The notes beneath the pieces are model-generated. The model was not told the DNA's origin and did not search any database. It worked only from the letters and a program-made list of their open reading frames with translations. 64,000 bases of DNA from Ampelomyces quisqualis (taxonomy: Eukaryota; Ascomycota; Dothideomycetes; Pleosporales; Phaeosphaeriaceae), in NCBI GenBank assembly GCA_018398575.1, contig JAGTXZ010000021.1:1674001-1738000 (forward strand), given 5' to 3'. The translations under genes were made by a program, and so were the position numbers. How positions within the stretch are numbered: the stretch's first letter is position 1; each line of letters begins with the position of its first letter. This document shows, piece after piece, positions 46,930-60,400 of the stretch.

Positions 46930-49900
46930 GCCTTTATAGATATCTATATTTGCGCCTATCTATCTCTCTTCTTTGTATAGTAATATATACTGTTATATTT
47001 ACTCTTAAAGTCTAATTTGTGCTCTAATATCTACACAAACAAATTGTAATTAAGGTTATTAATATACTTGTCTATTGCTAGCAGGTTGTAGTATGCATAC
47101 AATAGCTAGTTTGTTCTAATAAGAGTATACTTATTTCTAGTTGCGTTTAATACTAATATAGTTGTTATGTTAGGTATAATTTGTGTTATACTTAACTCTT
47201 TGTTAACTGTTTCTATTATCTTTCTACGTAGGTTTTTATCTAGTAAAGCTTACTTCTAATTGTTATTTAGTTTAGTTTTATTTTGTTGTAAGCGCATCTG
47301 TTAGGCTGCGTTGTAGTTACATTAGACAGTAAAGTGTATAATTGTCTAGATAAGGCAACTATTAGCTGCGTTCTATAGTAGTCTGTTCTGTTATAATGTA
47401 ATTACTCTTTTAATTTACTATAGGTGTTCTTTTACTATAGTTATCTATAAGAAACAGCCTAGTATCTTCTGCCTCCTTATCTCTTGTTTTATGTTAGAGT
47501 ATATTAAGTTATATTCTTCTGCTATTAGTTGCATTATATTACATATGCTGTCTTTTAACAATTGTGTCTAGTGTTACTATAGTAGTGCTATCCTTCTATC
47601 TGCACTAACTAGCAATTCTAGGTAACTATTGCAATTTCTCTATAATGCTTGCGTACGTAAATAAGAGTTGCTAGTATTACGCGTTTATAGTAGTATATAG
47701 TATATAGTAAAAAGGTTGCGTTAGTAGCCTTACGCTATAGTCTTATGTTATAGCGCTTATTATATTAGTAGGTTTACGTTCTATTAAGTATATTAAAGTA
47801 ATAGTAGAGCTATTATTAGATATATAATTCTATTTACTGTGTCTAATACTATATACTAGCTGTCTTACTACATTTACTTCTGTTTATAATTCTGTACTAT
47901 ACGTGTCTAGTCTTAATTAAACGTAAAAGAATACAGTCTATTATATTTGTCTTAATTAATATCATTGTTTATATAGTATAAAACAAAGACCTTATTATTA
48001 AGTGTAGGTAGATTCTTTAGTACTAGGTGTATAAAGTAAATAATAGTTGTTATGTTATATACCTTAAATACTTGTAATATACGTTACTTAGTCTTTATAC
48101 TATGTGTACAGTAGCGCACGCTTAGCATTCCTGTTGTATTATTAATTTAACTATTATTGTTAAACACTATAACCTTACAAAAAGTACCTATATACTTATA
48201 TTTCTTTCTATCTTTATCTTAGTGTTTGTTGTTAATAAATATAAGTATTAAGTGTACCTAAGCTGCAGCTCTACTGTTTGCAACAGTCTAAGATAGTTAC
48301 GTGTAGTTCTTATATTTAAACTCTTATACTTATACATAATCTTTGCGCTATTTTTTAGTCTTATACTAGTTAGGCGCGCATTATATAATGTCTTCTTTGC
48401 AATATTTAGAGTTATTATAGTGTTTGCCTAATAGCCTTAAGCATCTTATAGAAAAGTGTATTTTTACATTTATTCTATTTACCTAGTAAAAGTTAAAGTT
48501 CTATCTATCTTTATTATATAGGGTAACAAGGCAGCTAGTTACCTTCTAATAGTAGTATTAGACAAATACTGCAGCAGTATATATAAAGTCTAGCAATATA
48601 ATATATATAGTAACCTTACTAAAGAGTAGTATAATAGAATTTAGTAACATACCTAGTATAGACTATCTAAGTTGTTTAAATAGTATTACTGTTAACACGC
48701 TTGTAGTAAAAGTGTACTTACGCTAGTTAGTAGTAGTACACTGTTAACTTTAGTCTATAACTATCTTGTGTTTAAACGCTATAAGCGCAAGCTGTCTAGT
48801 GTTATAGAAGCAGATCTGCGTAAGAAAATCTCTCTTATTTGTTATTAGGTAGAATTATTTTACTATTGTAATATAGTAGGCCTTACTGTTTATTCTAGTA
48901 TATATGCTATCAAAAGCCCTATATATATAGATATTATTAATAATATAGGTTAGCGTGTGCCGTTTAGGGTAGTTAAAATCCTTTTCTTTTTCTTATGTCT
49001 GTCTAAAAGGTTAAAACTCTTCTTTTAGAACATCTATTTGTTTAATAGCTAATAACATATACCCTAACGTATTTTTGTTATAACTCTTGTATTATAAGAG
49101 TACTAGCAGATTGCACACAGCCTAAATAAAATACAACACGTACAGTGCCTTAGTTGCTAGCAGAGGAAACACTACTACTATAAATTAGTAAATTACTACT
49201 TTTTGTTCTGCGCTAGTCTACTGTAACACTTCTATAAAAACCCTCTTATTATTAAACTGTTTTAGTCTAGTGTTATACTTAACTTAGCAAAACCTTTTAT
49301 TTAACTAGGCACAGCTATTATCTTCTGCTACTAGAACTACAGCACTATTTTAGCTCTTCTTTTGTTTAGGGTGTATGTCTATTAGCATGTCTTCTGTAAA
49401 TTCTAATATCTTTATAACTAACTTCTTAAGTAGTAGATGTAATATATCTATAGCTAATAACTTATGTATATTAAAGTTATAGTAATTTTAGCTAAAGTAC
49501 TCTACTAGATAAACGTAATTCTTATATCTTTTATTAAGATAACAACTCTGTTACAAGTGTGTATACTCTTCTATTTGCTATAGATATTTGTTACATAAGT
49601 TCTCTTGTTTATCTAGTAGTACTGTGTATTAAGTACAGTGTCTGTTTTTCTTTATACCTATTAGTAGCACTTACTTTTTATAGTTAGCTAGAATTGCACA
49701 AATAGTTAAATAACACTATTACGTCTGTTAGTTAGCACACTCTAGCTATATGCTATATTTAGCAGCCTCTTTAAGTACTGCAGTTACTAGTTAGCGTCTA
49801 TCTTCTATAGTAACTCTCTATTGTTAATACTGTAGTTAGTACTTATGTAACAACAGTTTACCTATACAGTAATAATACACTTTACTCTTTAGAATAGAAT

Positions 49901-50620
49901 CTAAGAGCTTAGCTATTAAGATAAATCTAGCTAGTAGTATCCTAGGTGTTATTCTGCGTTGTTATGCCTTACAGTTAAGATTCCTAATAGTAATATATAT
50001 TAGCTATACTGCTATATTACTAGATATTATAGATAACTATGTTTTGTCTACTACTAGTATAACTAGCATAAGAGTTGCACTATCTAGTAAGCGCTATTGT
50101 ATTAACTACTACTAATCTTCTAAGTATAGTTTGTAATACACTCTTATAGGTTTGTTAGGCGTACCTGTAAAAGAACAGCTAGGTGTGTAAACTATCTTGT
50201 TAGCAAAGAGGCAATAACTAAGTATAAAGGTAATCTATAACATAATATCCTAGTATATAAATATATATTAGTTAGGTTAGAGGTTTAGTAACCTAGATAT
50301 AATTGCTACGTTCTCTTATATCTATACGTTGTCTTATAGCCTAGATTAAATGTTTAATATAGCCTGCTGCTACTAGCGCCCTAATTAGAACTGCAGCTAT
50401 AAATATAGCTTATGTAGCTGTATGTTAGTAAAGAGGCTGTTAATATTACCTAATGTACATTTTATTCTTTGCAGCTATAATGCAAACGCTAGTGCAAAAA
50501 GAAAACTAAAGGGCTCTACTATATTATTCCTATTAGTGTTAGCACGTCTGCGCTATTTAGCTATGTACAGCTTACTACTTTGCGTCTACTATTCTTAAAC
50601 TAAAGGGTTTACTAGTGTGC
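46930..50620 (-). pseudogene. Long degenerate gene of element X, unassigned (right-arm copy)
   Basis: Minus-strand copy of the gene at 23650-27850, with the same protein-like stretches and TAA/TAG stops. T-rich composition on the plus strand here reflects the antisense direction. No conserved catalytic motif was recognised. Together with the gene at 36805-38892 it forms a leftward pair separated by TR2. Confidence 0.5.
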
Positions 50621-51894
50621 TGTCTACTTACTGTCTTAAACAGCTTGTCCTATCCTTATATAGACGCTAACATTAGGCCTATTTGCTCTATTACCTTATA
50701 TTTAGCTAGAGTGTAGTTGTGTTTATATAAGGTGTTACTGTATAAAGCAGGTGCTGCGTTATCTAGAGTAGCATCTATTACATTACAGCTATTAGAGCTA
50801 TACTATTATATTATAGTGTTAAGAGTTATAACTAGTGTATTGTTAGGTAGCAGGTAGCAACGCGTCTAGCATTAAGCACTATGTTTAATAAGTCCTGCGT
50901 ACGTCTTAGTGTAAAAGCTATATAGTATACATATACAATTTATTACTAATTTGTTTATATATAACTCTATAGTTTAGATATAAAAAGACTAAGTGTGCAA
51001 AAATAGTATTAATATTAGTTACGTAGTGTTAAGGTAGTTACTAGCAGTATCTATCTTGTGCTGCACAGTCTATTGTTTATAGTAGTCTACTAAAGTCTAC
51101 TATAGCTAATAGTTACCTAACCTGTGTACAGAACTATACTAACAGTTATAGGCGCAACAACTAATATTTTTCTTTCCTTTAATATTCCTTATTACTCTAA
51201 CAACTATTACGTTATTACACTAGAGCTTACTTATTAACAACTAGATTAGTTAGGCTAGCTAATATAGCTTAATAAAGATTAATATTAATAATAATCCTTA
51301 CGCTAAAAAATATTAACACCCTAGAATAAACAAGTTACTGCGCGTTTAGAATATATACAGTAGAACCTAAATACCTAAAAAGGTAAGTATACCTGCAAGT
51401 AAATACGTACAAGGTTTAAAAGTATAAAAAAAATAGACTAGTAGCTCTAGTAGCCTAATATACAACCTATACTAAGGTAGCTAGGCTTAGTACAAATAGA
51501 AGCAAGTAGAATAGTGTACTATATATACTATAGGTAAGACTAGTAACAGGCGTAGGCAATTACTTAATAGTAAGAAATAATAAGTATAATTTATATATAG
51601 TGTTAACTAATATTCTAAGCAGCTAGTATATTTAATCTTTTCTAGTTTTAAAATACCTATAGATCTAATTTATATTCTTTCTCTAGCATAGTATAGAATA
51701 GTTGTTTACTAGAAACTACTATTTTAACTCGCTATAATATGCAAATATAATAGGAGCTAAATAGTAACAAAGACTGTTAACAAACTGCTATATATTAAAT
51801 GCATCTACGTGCTGCTTACTCTTAAACTATTAGCGCTAATAGAGTATATAATAGCCTTACTAGCTAGCTACTCTTTGCTTCTTACTATATATAC

Positions 51895-52080
51895 GTTTTT
51901 CTAACCTTAAAACTAGAGATAAATTTACCTATATATCTCTAGTCTTAGAGTTAAGGTAATAGTCTTTTGTTAAAATATATATAGAACCTAGTGTTATTTT
52001 TATCTATTATACACTTGCGCCTCCTTATACTTTCCTAACCTTAAAACTAGAGATAAATTTACCTATATACCTATGTATAC
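51895..52080. repeat. Hairpin repeats, right arm
   Basis: The sequence ccttaaaactagagata, a short spacer with aatttacc, then tatctctagtcttagagtt and aagg forms a stem-loop at about 51905-51957. A second ccttaaaactagagataaa begins at about 52030. Counterpart of 22605-22860. Confidence 0.65.
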
Positions 52081-52357
52081 AGCCGCTTCTTAACACGTAA
52101 CTTATACTTCTAATTTAATATTACTGTCTTTGTATATATATTCCTTGTAAGTCTAAGAGACTTAATCCTTTATTATATTTTTATTCTTATAAAACTAAAA
52201 CTATACCTATTACGTCTATATGTTTGTATAGTTTAAAAATCTAGAACTAAGCTTTACTATATTGTTAGCACTACACTTGCGCTACTTTTTAGCTTACTAG
52301 TATAAAAGTAAATTTATGTTCTAGATAGACTCTTTAGTAGCTGTTTAGATGTTGTAG

Positions 52358-52800
52358 CTTAACTAAGATACTTTATAACGTGTTTAACAACAAGGATCTC
52401 TATAACAACAGCTATAATAGCATCCTAATGCGTACATTAACAACCTAGCCTAACTTAAGAGTGCTATTATTGCAATAACTTTGTTATGTCCTATAATACT
52501 ATTACTTAACTAAGATACCTTATAGCGTGTTTAAAAGCAAGGATCTCTATAACAATAGCTATAATAGTATTCTAATACGCATATTAACAACTTAGCCTAA
52601 CTTAAGAGCGCTATTATTACAATAACTTTGTTATATCTTATAACACTATTACTTAACTAAGATACCTTATAGCGTGTTTAAAAGTAAGAATCTCTATAAC
52701 AACAGCTATAATAGCATCCTAGTGCGCACATTAACAACTTAGCCTAACTTAAGAGCGCTATTATTGCAATAACTTTGTTATGTCCTGTAATACACATTAA
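52358..52800. repeat. Minisatellite TR3 (about 147-bp unit, three copies)
   Basis: The anchor cttaactaagata recurs at about 52358, 52505 and 52652. Each unit also contains ctatttaacaa-like and taacaatagctataatag motifs. The left arm carries only one unit (22110-22290). Confidence 0.8.
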
Positions 52801-53424
52801 TAACTTAGCCTAACTTAAGAACGCAATTCTTATACTATTAGGTAACTAGAAGATATTAGAGATACAACTACAATTTATATGCTTTTGTCTATATATTGTT
52901 ATAGGCAAAAATTAAAGATAACGTAAAGTTGTAGTTATTTGTTAGAACATCTCTATTCTAGCACTCTTATTAGGCTCTTTAACAGCAAAGCCTACCTAAG
53001 CAGCTGTAACCTCTCTTATACTATATATAATATATTTTTGTTAGACTCTATAAGCAGCAATCTAACGTTTAGACATTAAGATATTCTAACTACAACTTAT
53101 ATAACATTAAGTTTCCTATTATTACTAAGCTTTATTACAGCTTTAAGAACTTTTATTAACGCAAAGAAGTTACGTACATTAAACTTATTTATACTAAGAT
53201 GCTGCTAGCTAGTAACAAAAAGGATACCTACTATACTAGTAGGTACAACTAAGACTTTAAAGGACACCTATATAAATTAAAATAACAGGCCTATATTTAT
53301 TTGTCTTAGAGACGCTTAGTAGAGAAGAATATATATAAGAGGTAACGCGTAATACTTTATAAATCTTGTGTATAGTATATAAGGCAGCAAACACTTTAAA
53401 CGCATTAATCTCTATAATTAGGCT

Positions 53425-53715
53425 CTTTTAACAACTAGTAGCTATAGTTGCGTTACACTGTTAGCAACTGTTGTCTACTAGAGAATACTACTAGTACTGT
53501 ACGCAACTTACTACTATAGCAGGCTCTTTTAACTACTAGTAGCTACAGTTGCGTTGCACTATTAGCACCTATTGTCTACTAGAGAATACTACTAGTGCTG
53601 CACGCAACCTACTACTACAGCAGGCTCTTCTAATAACTAGTAGCTACAGTTATATTGCACTATCTATAACTATTATCTACTAAAGAGTACTATTAGCGTT
53701 AATTGTAAGCTATCT
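53425..53715. repeat. Minisatellite TR1, right arm (about 100-bp unit, three copies)
   Basis: The anchor actagtagctatagttgcg or close variants recurs at about 53435, 53537 and 53635. This array also shows the unoccupied target of gypsy-1: gcct-AATTA-tagag at about 53415. Confidence 0.8.
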
Positions 53716-53719
53716 ACTG

Positions 53720-55960
53720 TAATAAGCACCTAGAGTAACTAATTAGTGCTACAATAATACTAGCATAAGTTTAAGGCTAAGTTTAGATTTTATTTTATAT
53801 TAAATACTATAAGTAGCTACTAGAGTATTAGCATGCACAAGTGTATTGTCTTTACTATATTAGATAGTAGATTGCTTATTATAAATACATTTAGTTTCTA
53901 CTATTATTCTGCTACTACAACATTAAGCCTATATTACCTAGTTTATAGATAGGTTAAGGTCTAACGCCTAACTAGTAACATAGTTATGCCTAGACTATTG
54001 CAAAACGTATTAAGGTTTATAAACATAAAGTATTATTTCTATATTTAACACTATAAAAACTTACTATATAGGCTACTAGAGCCTTTTGCTGCTATATATA
54101 ACTAAATAATATAACTAATATCCTCCTAATAACGTAAGAACACTTAGATAGCAATAAAACTAAATATACTAGCTATAACTACGCGCACAATAGGCGTCTG
54201 CAATAGAAAACCCTTAAGGCAGCTCTAAATAACTAGTATATAGAGTTGTAGACAGCCTGCGTTAATGTTACTAATAATATAATTTGCAAAACTGCACGTT
54301 AACTTTAGTAACAGCTGCCTAAATACAACAGCTACAAAATACTAGAGTTTAATAATAGATAGCTTACTATATATAAACAACAATATAGTATATAGTTATA
54401 TAAACAGTTTACAAAAATAGTAGGCAACTATAGTAGTATAATAGTTAAAGACACTAAGCTTATAATAGAAGAGATTTGCAATATAGTAAGTAGATACGCG
54501 CCTAAGAATTTATATAATATAGACAAGGCTAGTATATACTAGAAACACTTGCTCTAATACACGTTAGTAGATAATCTAAGAGCTAGACCTAGACTAAATA
54601 AAGAGTACATAACTAGTGTGCTGTGTATAAACGTAGATAGCTTAGACTAAGTGCTTCTATAGTTTATAAGATTCTTAAACTACACAACTTATATAGATAG
54701 TAAGAAGAACCTAAATATCTATAGTCTTAGTTATATCTATTAAGACAATAATTCTATCTAGATAGACACTAACATTATGCTAAAATAGCTCAAATAGTTT
54801 AATAACTATATAAACAAACAAGTATTATTGCTAATTAATAGGTTCTTACCTTATAAACACGCAGTAGCTAAGCTTTAGATAAGCTACTAATTGCTGCAGA
54901 ACGTTTAGTATGTATAGTGTTAATGTACTATAGGCTTATTATAGTAATAGAAATTACAATACTTACTAATATAACAGAGTTATATTCCTACCTGCAGGTA
55001 GTATAACATTATACTAACTAATAGACTAAGGCATTACCTGCGTATAGAAGGCTAAAGTCTACGTCTATTTCTTATACTTTGCAGTAAAGAAAAGTATAAT
55101 AGGTAAACATCTTACTAAAACAATAAATATTATCTACGCTATTTACTAAAGATATTGCGCGTAGTATAACAAGATAAGAGCTAAGACTATATGTAGTAGC
55201 TAGCAGATCTTAATATGTCTAAATATATACTACAGCCTATAGCTATATATAGCTAACTTCTAAGAGACTTACTATAAGCTTAATAATTTAGTTAACTAGC
55301 TTAAAGACATACGCGTTGTTAATAGTATAGATATTAAAAGCTTTATTAAGTTACCTAAAGAGCGCAATCCTAACTACAAAGATCTAGCCTACCTCTTAGA
55401 CTATATTGTTATAATATACAGCCTAAATAAGATAGAGAAGAACTATAAGGTACTGTTGCTTCTTAGACTATTACACTGCAAAGTAATAGATATAATAGAT
55501 TAACTGTAGGTATATATAGGTTAGCAAGAGTTTACTACAAATAATAAGTAATATATTAACAAGCTAAAAGTACTGTAACAGGTAACTATAAAATAGATAG
55601 CTGTAGAGCTATAAGATAGACGCTAAAAAGATATACGTAACTAGGTAGTAAGACTGCGCTAATATAAACACAAGAATGCTATATACCTAAAATAAGATAA
55701 CACTAGGCTGTTTATAAGCGTAAAAACTAAGAGTAATGTTATAGTGTAGTTATAGTTAGAAAAGTGTAATAATACTATACTTAACTAGAACAAGAATAGC
55801 TATTGCACAAATTATTTTATAGGGCCTGCAATCTCTAGTATTTTGGCTAGCGCATTAACTAAAATAACTAGATAATATTAGCCTAGTAAACACTAAAATT
55901 AAAGAATAATTACCTAGCACTAACTATATTAGGCTAAAGACTAGATTAATAATCTAAAGC
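53720..55960 (+). pseudogene. DDE_1 (pogo/Tc5-like) transposase of element X, degenerate
   Basis: The DDE_1 pattern is visible in order. APKNLYNIDKASIYWKH at about 54500-54546 matches the 'iYN-DE-g-~w' first catalytic block, with the Asp kept and the following Glu now Lys. KEYITSVLCINVD follows. LLINRFLPYKH is at about 54828-54860, the second Asp mutated to Asn. After a frame change between 54870 and 54980, IFLPAGSITLY leads into LID-GIT (about 54982-55035), the 'LP..tt..QP-DqGI' third block. A long C-terminal part continues to about 55960 (ERNPNYKDLAYLLDYIV). The N-terminal DNA-binding part (53720-54480) is too decayed to read. Family assignment is good; subfamily uncertain. Confidence 0.78.
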
Positions 55961-57400
55961 AGTAGTACACAATCTATGCAACTAAAAGAGTAGAGTTATT
56001 AAGAAATTATATACACATAGTAATATCTAGGCAGAACAGCAGCGTAAGAAGTTAAGCACTCTAGTATACTAGCACTAAGCAGAGACACTACACTGCAAGA
56101 CATGTTAACAAGAGATAAGGCTATTATATAAGAACACAAGATAATAGACAATAATAGTATTCTTTGTAAGATACTACGTACTGCACAATTTGCAACATTA
56201 GTTACTAATACTAAGAGAAAACACCTAAACAAAGAAATACTACTATATTAACAGTAAACTTAGCGTTAAAAAGAGGAAACTATTCTCTTTATAAACAAAT
56301 CTATAGAATATAGAGCAGAATTATCTAGTTAAAAACACAAACGTTTTAAACTAACGTTAAAATATATAATAAAAGCAGGCTGCTATACACTTTCTTACTA
56401 GCCGCAAGCTACGTACACTATAGAGATCTGTTAACTACTTTCTACGCTAATAGCACACAGTCTAGGGTATTAGATGCACTAATAGATAATATAGAATTAT
56501 AATAGAACAATATAGTTAAAGGAACAGAAGGTAACAGACAGCTTCTCTTGCTAACAGAACTATAAACGCATAAAAAACTTCTCTATAATTCTACGTAAAC
56601 TGCTAGACGCTAGCATATAACTTAAATATTCTAACACAGCCTTATTGCGTAACTTGTCTACTACAATAGTACTAGTAGGTTTAGCTAAGTTTACCTGCTA
56701 GACTAAAGAGAGTGCTACTAACATAATATACAAGAGGTAAGTTACCTACACTATAATACAAAAACCTAGAAGGTAAAAATTTTACTTAGTGCTACATAGT
56801 GTTCTATAGTACTGTACAGTGCTATACTAAGAATAACACGCAGTAAGAGGCGCCTTTTAGAATATACCTTTACTTACCTTAAAGATATAACACAACGTGT
56901 TATTGCTAGGTAAGAGGCTATATAATACTAGAATAAAACTCTACTTACTTTTACTTACACCTATAATTTAACCTACTACTATAACTATATAATGCTGCGT
57001 TGCTACTACAAACGTACTATAACTACACAACAATAACAATAGTGCTATAACGCAAATATACGTAATTTTCTACGTTACGTTTACTACACTACGCTATATA
57101 TTATAACACTATTATAAGTAAGTATATAACACAAGTACACCTATATACACTAACTAAGCTGTAGCTATTCTACTATTCTTGTACCTGCCTGCACTATTCT
57201 TAACTATTACGTGTAATATATTGTATAATGCGCGCGTTATAAGATTGCAATAATAAGTACAAGTAGTAGCTACCTTAATTAAATAAATAGTACATAAGCA
57301 ATATAAAGACAATAACTACTAACAACGTATTATAGGCAATTGTAAGAATAGGCTATAATATTAATATAGCAGACTAGCGTATATAAGTTAAAGAGATAAC
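55960..57400. other. Unassigned stretch between DDE_1 transposase and SNF2 gene
   Basis: Short protein-like plus-strand pieces occur (for example SYVHYRDLLTTFYANSTQ at about 56400-56455), but no frame holds for long. It may contain the decayed start of the SNF2 gene, another small gene or only spacer. A 77-codon minus-strand frame at 55999-56232 looks like chance or a shadow. Confidence 0.4.
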
Positions 57401-60400
57401 AGATTTTATCTAGTATAAGAACACATATAACAAGATTAAACAGGCACACCTATAGGCTAACTACCTAAAGACAATACGCAGCCTAATAATAGATAAATAG
57501 CTTAAGTATACTATATACCCTAGACTAACTAATAGTTATATACTAAGAGAATTCTATAAGGCAATAGCTAGCGCTGTATAGAAAAAGATAATCTTAGAAA
57601 TTTAAGACTACAGCAACAAAGTTAAAGCTAAACACACAAAAAGATAGCTAACGCTTATAAACTTAGAACTAGAACGCACGTAGTTAGTATTAGTAGTCTT
57701 AAGTTCTTCTGCTACTTTAGTAACCTAGCTAATAGGCCTTACTATAATAATAACTAAACTGTTACTTAACAACGTTAATGTCTATATTATAGATAGCGTA
57801 TACTGTTAAACTGCCTAGACCTTCCTACTTTTAAGGCTAATTATAGCTGCACGTTAATAGTAGCTTAAAGACAGTAACTTTAAGATAAAGCTATAACATC
57901 TTAAATACAGTGCACTTGTTAAACACCTATTACAACTAAAATTTATAGACTAGTATATAGTTAGAACTTTAAAGATATTTAACGCGTTAGCGCTCTGCCT
58001 AATTACTAATAACAATAATCTAGCTATAACTATTAACTTATACGTTAAGATAAGAAGCCTTAAGGGCGTTATAATTAAATGCTAGACTCTAGTATAAGAT
58101 AAAGTTAAGCCTAGTAGTAATACAACCTAGAATAGTATACAAATAATAATAGCTAACTATATAATATAGTGCACTTTACTTTAGGCAGCAATAGCAATAT
58201 TATAAACCTAGTAAGTGCTACTAGAAATAAGAGGCAAAGGCGCCTCTGCTTAGAGCTTAACAATAACACTAAAGACAATAACTATAAATAATAAAAGATA
58301 ATAAGAGCGCTAGTAGACCTAGCCTGTAAACTATTAACAGGACCTAAAGCAAATAGTAGCAAACGCTTTAACAGATAGAGCAAGAGTAAGAAGAAGAAAG
58401 ATAACAGCCTAGACATACGCATTAAGACCCTAACTACTAAAATTAAGCGCCTAGAGAAGCAGAACAACAGCACTATAAAGAAAGTAGAAAGAAGTAAAAA
58501 TAAAGATACTGCGCAAACACAAAACAACGCAACATCTACACTAATTACTACACTTAGACAGAAATATAAGAGTACTATAAAAAAATAACAAAAGTTACTA
58601 GAGAAAAATGCTTACTCTAGTAGTAAAGAAGAATAAGAAAAGTATAATAAAGGTAACAGAGATAAGAATAAAGAGCTTTAGTTAGCAAAACAACTTGCGT
58701 TAGAAGAAAGGCTACAGCTTTAAGCTCTACTAAACGCAAGGTAAGTACACTATAGAAAGCCTATAACTATAATCTACGCAACTAACATATAAGATAAGAT
58801 AGTAGATAAACTGCAAGCTTAAATTAGAGTAGTAATAGAATACTACTAAGAGGACAAATAGTAGGAAGCAGCTAACTTCTTTAGATCTCTACTAGAAGAC
58901 TTTAAGGATAACGCGCCTATAATACTACATTTATTATAGAGACTAATAGTCCTATTTATAGTATACTAACTAATAGAGGCCTACATACTTTACAAAAAAG
59001 ACCTATCTTTAGATAATAGCAGTATATTTAGAAATATAATAGGTATAAAAAAAACAAGATTAGCTATACTTATAATAATTATAGACTATGCGCACTTTAA
59101 GAACTAGACTAAAGTGTAAGAAAACTAATTAAAGAATAAAACTAGTTAATATAGAGCTAAAGACAACAGTTAAGAACAGTGCCCTATAACTAACTAATAG
59201 ATATTTCTATGTATATGCAAAAAAGACCCTTTAATACTAGAAAAGCTATAGTTAGCAGTATCTATAGTAAGTAGATAGAGCTGCGCACTAGCTGTATAGA
59301 AGGCTAAAATTATTACTATAAGCCTCTATAAATCTAAATAGTGCAACCTAAAAGACTTTCTTACGCTTTGTATTTACTTTATAGATAACACTCTTCTACA
59401 GGGCATAGGCACACTAATAGCAGACAAAGAAATAGAGATAAAGATTAATCTGCAAGTTAAACAGCACCTTGTAGCGTCTAACTAAAACATTCTACTACGC
59501 AAATTTATAAAGAATAGTAAGAAGTATGTAGAGACAGTTCTATAGTATATTTAAGAACACTATATGCTAAAAGTCTACCTAAATGCAACTGCGCACTGTC
59601 TAGTACTATCTGCTAGCTAATTTATAATTATATGTAGCTACACAATACTAGTAAAACGTGTGCTTAATAAATACTAAACTATAAGACTTATAACTACACG
59701 CAAAATATTATTAAGAGGTAGTAAAGTAAGCGCAAGAGACACTCTTAATATTCCTAGCTATATAGTAATATAGAGATGTATTATCTTTAACAAGTTCTAT
59801 AACTATAAATCTAAGAACACTATTATAAGTAACTTGTATAAGACTATTTAAAGCAAGAACTATAGTTATTAGTAGAAGGCCTAGCTCCTCTTAGGTACAC
59901 TAATAGAAAAGGGTCTCTATAAGATACTTATTTTTATCTTCCTAGCGCTTAGCAGACTGCAAGATAATAAGAACTTCTTAAACTAGTACTGTTTTACAGG
60001 CAAGAAGGATAATATAGATAATTTTAAACTGTTTACTACTGCTAACCCTATGTACACAAGTATTAAGAAAATTATAGATATAAGAGAGATAAGAAAGATA
60101 TTAAGCCTAGTTATAGCAAAGGGCTAGGACACCTGCTTATCTAAGGTATAAAAAGGAGTTAAAAACGTGCTTAATTCTCCTAAGTACATAGCGCTTATAG
60201 CGTTAAGAGAGAAGATTGCAGTAAGGTTTATACTGCGTTAAACTCTAGTTACGCAAGACCTATAGGGCTAGAAAATTTTAGGTATTAAGAGCAACTTCCT
60301 AATGTTCTACTAGCTATACTAAATAGATAACTTCTAATTACTTATAGCTAACGCAATAATAAGATGTAAGATAGTACTACTATAAGAAGAGCTAAATAGC

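Larger units (their letters stand above)
50621..53720. other. Non-coding divergent block of element X, right arm
   Basis: Between the leftward gene and the rightward DDE_1 transposase lies about 3 kb with little coding character. It holds a hairpin block (51895-52080), minisatellite TR3 (52358-52800), a 565-bp stretch present only in this arm (52790-53355) and minisatellite TR1 (53425-53715). Within the 565 bp, a frame around 53110-53350 is weakly protein-like (KFPIITKLYYSFKNFY, then KLIYTKMLLASNKKDTYY), possibly a lost exon. It would be the natural place for divergent promoters or an origin, but no such element can be shown. Confidence 0.5.
36799..54868. repeat. Right arm of giant imperfect inverted repeat (element X)
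   Basis: Reverse complement of 13294-30655 once gypsy-1 and gypsy-2 are removed. It starts directly at the right end of hAT copy B. Homology stops at 54868, where the left arm is cut by gypsy-0, so the arms may once have been longer. This arm keeps the less mutated copy of several genes. Confidence 0.85.

Noticed and set aside
55999..56232. 77-codon minus-strand frame
   Set aside because: It sits among degraded plus-strand coding pieces of element X and has no recognisable feature.
58282..58527. 81-codon minus-strand frame, leucine/phenylalanine-rich
   Set aside because: It is the antisense of the K/E/Q-rich coiled-coil part of the SNF2 gene, which explains the composition.
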